DNA of 5,999 bases from Deltaproteobacteria bacterium UBA796 (GTDB lineage: Bacteria; Myxococcota_A; UBA796): NCBI GenBank assembly GCA_002296975.1, contig DBIS01000206.1, forward strand, positions 1 to 5,999. The letters run 5' to 3'. Each line of letters starts with the position of its first letter. Position 1 is the first letter of the stretch. Under the pieces are notes generated by a model, which was not told the DNA's origin, searched no databases, and saw only the letters and a program-made list of their open reading frames with translations. The translations under genes and the position numbers were made by a program. Positions 4,851-5,999 of this stretch are shown here, one piece after another.

Positions 4851-5999
4851 ATGTTTATTAAAAGACTGGTTTGTACTGTATTAATCACCGTTACCGCTTC
4901 TGGTTGTGCCCCCAAGGGCGAGGCAGACAGTGGCGGTGAGGGGCCGGCGGCTTCCGTCTCTATTTCCCCAGAATTACCGACCACGGTCGATGATTTAGAG
5001 GCCCTCGCCAGCGCCCTGGATGGCCCTGATATGTCCGATGAACAGGGCTTTGTTTATCGGTGGTTTCGGGATGGTGAGCCCACCGAACTGACAGGCTCGG
5101 TCCTGGCTGCCCAAGAGACGTCCAAATCCGAATCCTGGTCGGTGGAGGTCCGTGCATCTGGCCCCGGACGTGAGGGGCCTCCTGCTCGTTCAGAGCCTGT
5201 GGATATACTCAACACGCCACCAGGAGATTTCACTTTGGCCATGGTGCCCACTTTGCCACGGGCGGGGTGGGTTGATTTGGTGTGTACTGTGGCTGTTGCC
5301 CCGGTCGACCCGGATGAAGAGGGCTTTGACTACAAGATGGTTTGGTCAAAAAATTCTGCCAGTTTTTCTGAGACATCGACCAGTCAGTGGCCAGGCGACA
5401 CCATCTCAGCGGCGCACTTGAGCGAGGGCGATACGTGGCGTTGTACGGCTCAGGCCTTCGATGGCGACAAAGAAAGCCCGCCAGCCTCTGTGGAAACTGT
5501 GGTGACCGCGATGCCGGCGGGTATGTCTGCAGGTGATGGGGTGCTCTCCAATGCCGATCGATGGTTTATTGGCCACGATGATGCAGACTTTTTTGGCTAC
5601 GATGTCGATGCGGTTGGTGATGTTGACGGTGACGGAGTGGACGATTTGTTGGTGTCTGGTCACCGTATGGAGGGGAGTGGACGAAATGTCGGGCGCACCT
5701 TTGTGATGAGCGGTGCAAGATTGGCCGCCGGCACCACCACAGACCCAGAAGTCGAGGCGATGTGGGTTGTCGAGGGAGCGGATTATTTTGACTTTTCAGG
5801 CTTTGCCGTCGCGGATGGTGGCGACGTTGATGGGGATGGCCTGTCGGATTTGTTGATCTCATCCCACAACACCGACGAGCTTGAGTTTAACGCCGGTTCG
5901 GTTGCTTTGTTGACCGCCGCCGACTTGGGTGCGGCGAGGGGGGGCTCTGCGGCGTCGGGCTCCCTGCGCTTTTTTGGGGGAAGTCGTCGTGCATACACC
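4851..5999 (+). CDS. Lipoprotein with Ig-like domains and FG-GAP repeats (3' end beyond window)
   Basis: The frame opens with ATG 4 bases after the preceding stop and runs 383 codons to the window edge without a stop, so the C-terminus is missing. The signal MFIKRLVCTVLITVTASGC makes Cys19 the lipid site. Ala at +2 fits outer-membrane sorting, and a short Gly/Ser/Glu-rich tether follows (22-34). Two Ig-like or PKD-like modules come next. Module 1 is about 36-122, with YRWFRDG (69-75) and ending DILNTPP. Module 2 is about 127-219, with Cys145, W165 and Cys198 in the spacing of an Ig disulfide and core Trp. FG-GAP repeats then begin near 238, with calcium-type loops DVDGDGVDD (257-265) and DVDGDGLSD (325-333), predicting an integrin-alpha-like propeller. 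Such proteins usually act in surface adhesion or ligand binding. No good Shine-Dalgarno is visible (only GGTAG at 4842-4846), so translation probably depends on coupling to the sulfatase-like gene. Family features are firm; the ligand is unknown. Confidence 0.88.
   Translation, partial: MFIKRLVCTVLITVTASGCAPKGEADSGGEGPAASVSISPELPTTVDDLEALASALDGPDMSDEQGFVYRWFRDGEPTELTGSVLAAQETSKSESWSVEVRASGPGREGPPARSEPVDILNTPPGDFTLAMVPTLPRAGWVDLVCTVAVAPVDPDEEGFDYKMVWSKNSASFSETSTSQWPGDTISAAHLSEGDTWRCTAQAFDGDKESPPASVETVVTAMPAGMSAGDGVLSNADRWFIGHDDADFFGYDVDAVGDVDGDGVDDLLVSGHRMEGSGRNVGRTFVMSGARLAAGTTTDPEVEAMWVVEGADYFDFSGFAVADGGDVDGDGLSDLLISSHNTDELEFNAGSVALLTAADLGAARGGSAASGSLRFFGGSRRAYT
5562..5999 (+). repeat. FG-GAP (beta-propeller) repeats within the lipoprotein gene
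   Basis: Protein-level repeats about 67 residues long. Copy 1 starts at W238 (WFIGHDDADFFGY), copy 2 at W305 (WVVEGADYFDFSGF), and a third begins near L372 (LRFFGG) and is cut by the window end. Each full copy has a D-V-D-G-D-G-x-x-D calcium loop followed by a hydrophobic strand (LLVSG, LLISS). FG-GAP propellers normally have about seven blades, so several more copies are expected downstream. Confidence 0.8.

Noticed and set aside
4836..4890. AT-rich stretch at the start of the FG-GAP lipoprotein gene, as an internal promoter
   Set aside because: TTGGTA at 4840-4845 has no -10 match at 16-18 bases, and AT-rich codons are usual at the start of lipoprotein signal sequences.
1..5999. CRISPR arrays, tRNA or rRNA genes, insertion sequences
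   Set aside because: No short direct repeat series, cloverleaf, conserved rRNA stretch or transposase was seen; the window is filled by ordinary coding sequence.

Overview
The window looks like a piece of a moderately GC-rich Gram-negative chromosome. A deltaproteobacterial or Myxococcota-type host is my best guess. That rests on the style of the genes: a secreted caspase-fold protein with a two-helix membrane tail, and surface lipoproteins with Ig-like and FG-GAP modules. No ribosomal or marker gene is present to confirm it. All confident genes lie on the + strand and are tightly packed.

Layout. Positions 1-84 may hold the N-terminus of a divergent minus-strand gene (weak). Positions 85-198 are non-coding leader. 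A thiolase of the SCP-x/lipid-transfer type follows (199-1461). After 31 bases comes a signal-peptide-bearing caspase-like protein (1493-2596). Next are a multi-pass membrane protein with a TTG start (2583-3494, overlapping by 14 bases), a sulfatase-fold lipoprotein with a GTG start (3467-4846, overlapping by 28 bases), and a lipoprotein with Ig-like and FG-GAP modules (from 4851, 4 bases after the previous stop, running off the window end). The last four genes are almost certainly one transcript. The thiolase may be its first gene or a separate housekeeping neighbour.

The main point of interest is that two adjacent proteins keep an enzyme fold but have lost the catalytic residues. The caspase-like protein keeps its catalytic-type His but has Ala where the nucleophilic Cys should be. 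The sulfatase-like protein has lost the formylglycine/nucleophile position, an N-terminal metal Asp, the Asp-His pair and the later His, while keeping the structural landmarks of the family. Both carry export signals, and they sit with an unrecognised membrane protein and an adhesin-like lipoprotein. My inference is a cell-envelope assembly built from pseudoenzymes that may bind or sense ligands, possibly with calcium (an EF-hand-like loop in one protein, DxDxDG loops in another). No function can be proven from sequence alone.
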